This document shows positions 62,571 through 64,000 of a stretch of DNA of 64,000 nt, piece by piece (within the stretch, counting starts at the first letter, position 1; every line of letters starts with the position of its first letter). The DNA is from Desulfamplus sp964425195 (GTDB lineage: Bacteria; Desulfobacterota; Desulfobacteria; Desulfobacterales; Desulfobacteraceae), in the NCBI GenBank assembly GCA_964425195.1, contig CAYRLG010000005.1:1-64000 (forward strand). Direction: 5' to 3'. A program made the translations under genes and the position numbers. The notes under the pieces were generated by a model. The model did no database searches. It was given only the letters and a program-made list of their open reading frames with translations, and was not told the origin of the DNA.

Positions 62571-64000
62571 TCGACTTAATCTTTTACAAAAACACTTTGA
62601 CACCGTTCTTGAAAGCCCTGACAGCATCAAAAAACTGCGTGAGCTGATTCTCACCCTTGCCAGGCAGGGCAAACTTGTAAAACAAGACCCCAATGACCAG
62701 CCCGCCAGCGAATTGTTGAAAGAGATTCAGGCAGAGAAAACACGGTTGATTAAAGAGGGGAAAATTAAGAAGCAGAAAGAACTACCGCCGATAAAGCCTG
62801 AAGAAGTGCCGTATGAAGTGCCAAAGGGGTGGCGTTGGACGAGGTTAGGAACTGCTAACCATATTAATATGGGTCAGAGTCCAGATGGAAAATCTTATAA
62901 TGAAATCGGAAATGGTGTTCCTCTAGTAAATGGTCCTGCGGAATTTGGAGGTAAAAATCCTTTTGATTTAACCGTTGCAACTAAATTTACTACTTCTCCA
63001 ACCAAGATGTGTGAAAAAGGAGATTTGCTCTTATGTGTCCGTGGCTCAACAACAGGGCGAACAAATATTGCAGGATTTGACTCATGTATTGGACGCGGTG
63101 TAGCTTCTCTAAAGCCATATATTTATTCACAATTTTTAAATCAATTTATTTTATCGCTTAGAGAGAAATGGAGCGAAATCTCTACAGGATCAACATTTCC
63201 TAATATTTCTCAAGAAAAAATACAAAATTATTTACTCCCCCTTCCACCTCTCGCCGAACAAAAACGCATTGTCGCCAAAATTGACGAACTCATGGCTCTC
63301 TGCGACAAGCTGGAATTACAGCATAAAGCCCGCAATGAAAAACGGTTGGCAGTTCACACATCGGCAATGAACCGACTGTTGACAGCTTCAGACAAAAAAG
63401 AGTTTGATGTATCTTGGCAGTTTATTACACATTACTTTGATTCGCTCTACAGTGTAAAAGAAAATGTGGCAGAGCTGAAAAAAGTCATTCTCACCCTTGC
63501 CATGCAGGGCAGACTTGTAAAACAAGACCCCAATGACCAGCCCGCCAGCGAATTGTTGAAAGAAATTCAGGCAGAAAAGGAGCGGTTGATTAAAGAAGGA
63601 AAAATTAAGAAACAAAAAGAACTACAGCCCATAAAGCCTGAAGAAGTGCCGTATGAAGTGCCGAAGGGGTGGGAGTGGGTGAGGTTGGGGGCGATAGGAG
63701 AAATTAATCCTCGCAATAGTTTTGATGACGGTCAAGATGCAGGGTTTGTTCCTATGCCAAAAATATTTGCTGAATATGGCTTAAAACATTCATTTGAAGT
63801 CAAGAAATGGTCTGAGATAAAAAAAGGTTATACTCATTTTGCTGATGGTGATATTGGATTAGCAAAAATAACTCCTTGTTTCGAGAATGGTAAATCGTGC
63901 GTGTTTGATGGTTTGCCTAATAAAATTGGAGCTGGGACAACCGAGCTTCATATATTTAGAAATACGTATTCTGCAATTTTTCCGAACTATTTATTACTTT
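62563..64000 (+). CDS. hsdS: Type I restriction specificity subunit S (partial, runs off the window)
   Basis: At least 479 residues, open to the window end. It begins MSNRLNLLQKHFDTVLESPD and has two target-recognition domains, each preceded by a near-identical conserved block (QGKLVKQDPNDQPASELLKE; second copy QGRLVKQDPNDQ). Between them is the spacer LPLPPLAEQKRIVAKIDELM then ALCDKLELQHK typical of HsdS. The two blocks are encoded by direct repeats 840 bp apart. HsdS chooses the DNA target for both modification and cleavage. Its C-terminus is outside the window. Confidence 0.93.
   Translation, partial: MSNRLNLLQKHFDTVLESPDSIKKLRELILTLARQGKLVKQDPNDQPASELLKEIQAEKTRLIKEGKIKKQKELPPIKPEEVPYEVPKGWRWTRLGTANHINMGQSPDGKSYNEIGNGVPLVNGPAEFGGKNPFDLTVATKFTTSPTKMCEKGDLLLCVRGSTTGRTNIAGFDSCIGRGVASLKPYIYSQFLNQFILSLREKWSEISTGSTFPNISQEKIQNYLLPLPPLAEQKRIVAKIDELMALCDKLELQHKARNEKRLAVHTSAMNRLLTASDKKEFDVSWQFITHYFDSLYSVKENVAELKKVILTLAMQGRLVKQDPNDQPASELLKEIQAEKERLIKEGKIKKQKELQPIKPEEVPYEVPKGWEWVRLGAIGEINPRNSFDDGQDAGFVPMPKIFAEYGLKHSFEVKKWSEIKKGYTHFADGDIGLAKITPCFENGKSCVFDGLPNKIGAGTTELHIFRNTYSAIFPNYLLL
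62647..62850 (+). repeat. HsdS conserved block, copy 1 (direct repeat)
   Basis: A 204-base segment aligned without gaps to 63487-63690, with only scattered substitutions. It encodes the segment before the first target-recognition domain. Confidence 0.9.
63487..63690 (+). repeat. HsdS conserved block, copy 2 (direct repeat)
   Basis: The second copy, exactly 840 bases (280 codons) after the first, so recombination between them would keep the frame. It encodes the segment before the second target-recognition domain. Confidence 0.9.

Overview
The window is AT-rich chromosomal DNA of an anaerobic, Gram-negative-type bacterium, most likely a Desulfobacterota (Desulfobacterales-like) relative. This is inferred from the gene order tRNA-Thr-Tyr-Gly-Thr-tuf-rpmG-tRNA-Trp-secE-nusG-rplKAJL-rpoBC, the zinc-type S14, a selenocysteine-containing HdrA/MvhD-type redox operon next to Flx-like NAD(P)H oxidoreductase genes, and acyl-CoA dehydrogenases with ETF. 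No rRNA gene, transposase or CRISPR array was seen.

Layout. 1-3582: a U32-family (TrhP-like) protein, tRNA-Arg and an MltD-like lipoprotein with three LysM repeats, all on the minus strand. 3583-4487: a long non-coding gap with several inverted repeats. 4488-35455: the translation/transcription supercluster on the plus strand: four tRNAs, tuf copy 1, rpmG, tRNA-Trp, secE, nusG, the L11-L1-L10-L7/L12-rpoBC operon, a str operon that lacks fusA (rpsL-rpsG-tuf copy 2), then the fused S10, spc and alpha operons to rplQ. Several intercistronic spacers carry hairpins or repeats that look like control elements, and at least seven genes here start with TTG.

35494-38644: after the rplQ terminator comes a biotin module: a BirA ligase without the repressor domain, then BioY, the ECF ATPase and the ECF transmembrane protein. 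38684-43338: an S4-domain protein, RlmD-like rRNA methyltransferase, a lipase-like hydrolase whose 3' end overlaps rlmD on the opposite strand, and a THUMP-domain RNA methyltransferase. 43362-50495: acyl-CoA oxidation: a large and a short acyl-CoA dehydrogenase, YciI-like and DUF1456 proteins, EtfB, and an EtfA fused to an XRE helix-turn-helix plus cupin domain, which is unusual. 50718-51323 is a small SDR protein.

51779-58180: a five-gene redox operon. It starts with a tandem double-HdrA whose in-frame UGA (codon 60) is read as selenocysteine, followed by an MvhD/FlxD-like protein with a second in-frame UGA (codon 68), two iron-sulfur proteins (FlxC- and FlxB-like) and an FAD/NAD(P)-binding FlxA-like subunit. 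HdrB and HdrC are absent, so the final electron acceptor is unclear. A strong terminator closes it. 58290-64000: a type I restriction-modification operon hsdR-hsdM-(winged-helix ORF)-hsdS. hsdS runs off the window and carries two nearly identical 204-bp in-frame repeats exactly 840 bp apart.

The ETF/acyl-CoA dehydrogenase genes and the Hdr-Flx operon lie next to each other and plausibly handle electrons from fatty-acid or related acyl-CoA oxidation and NAD(P)H. That link is inference from proximity.
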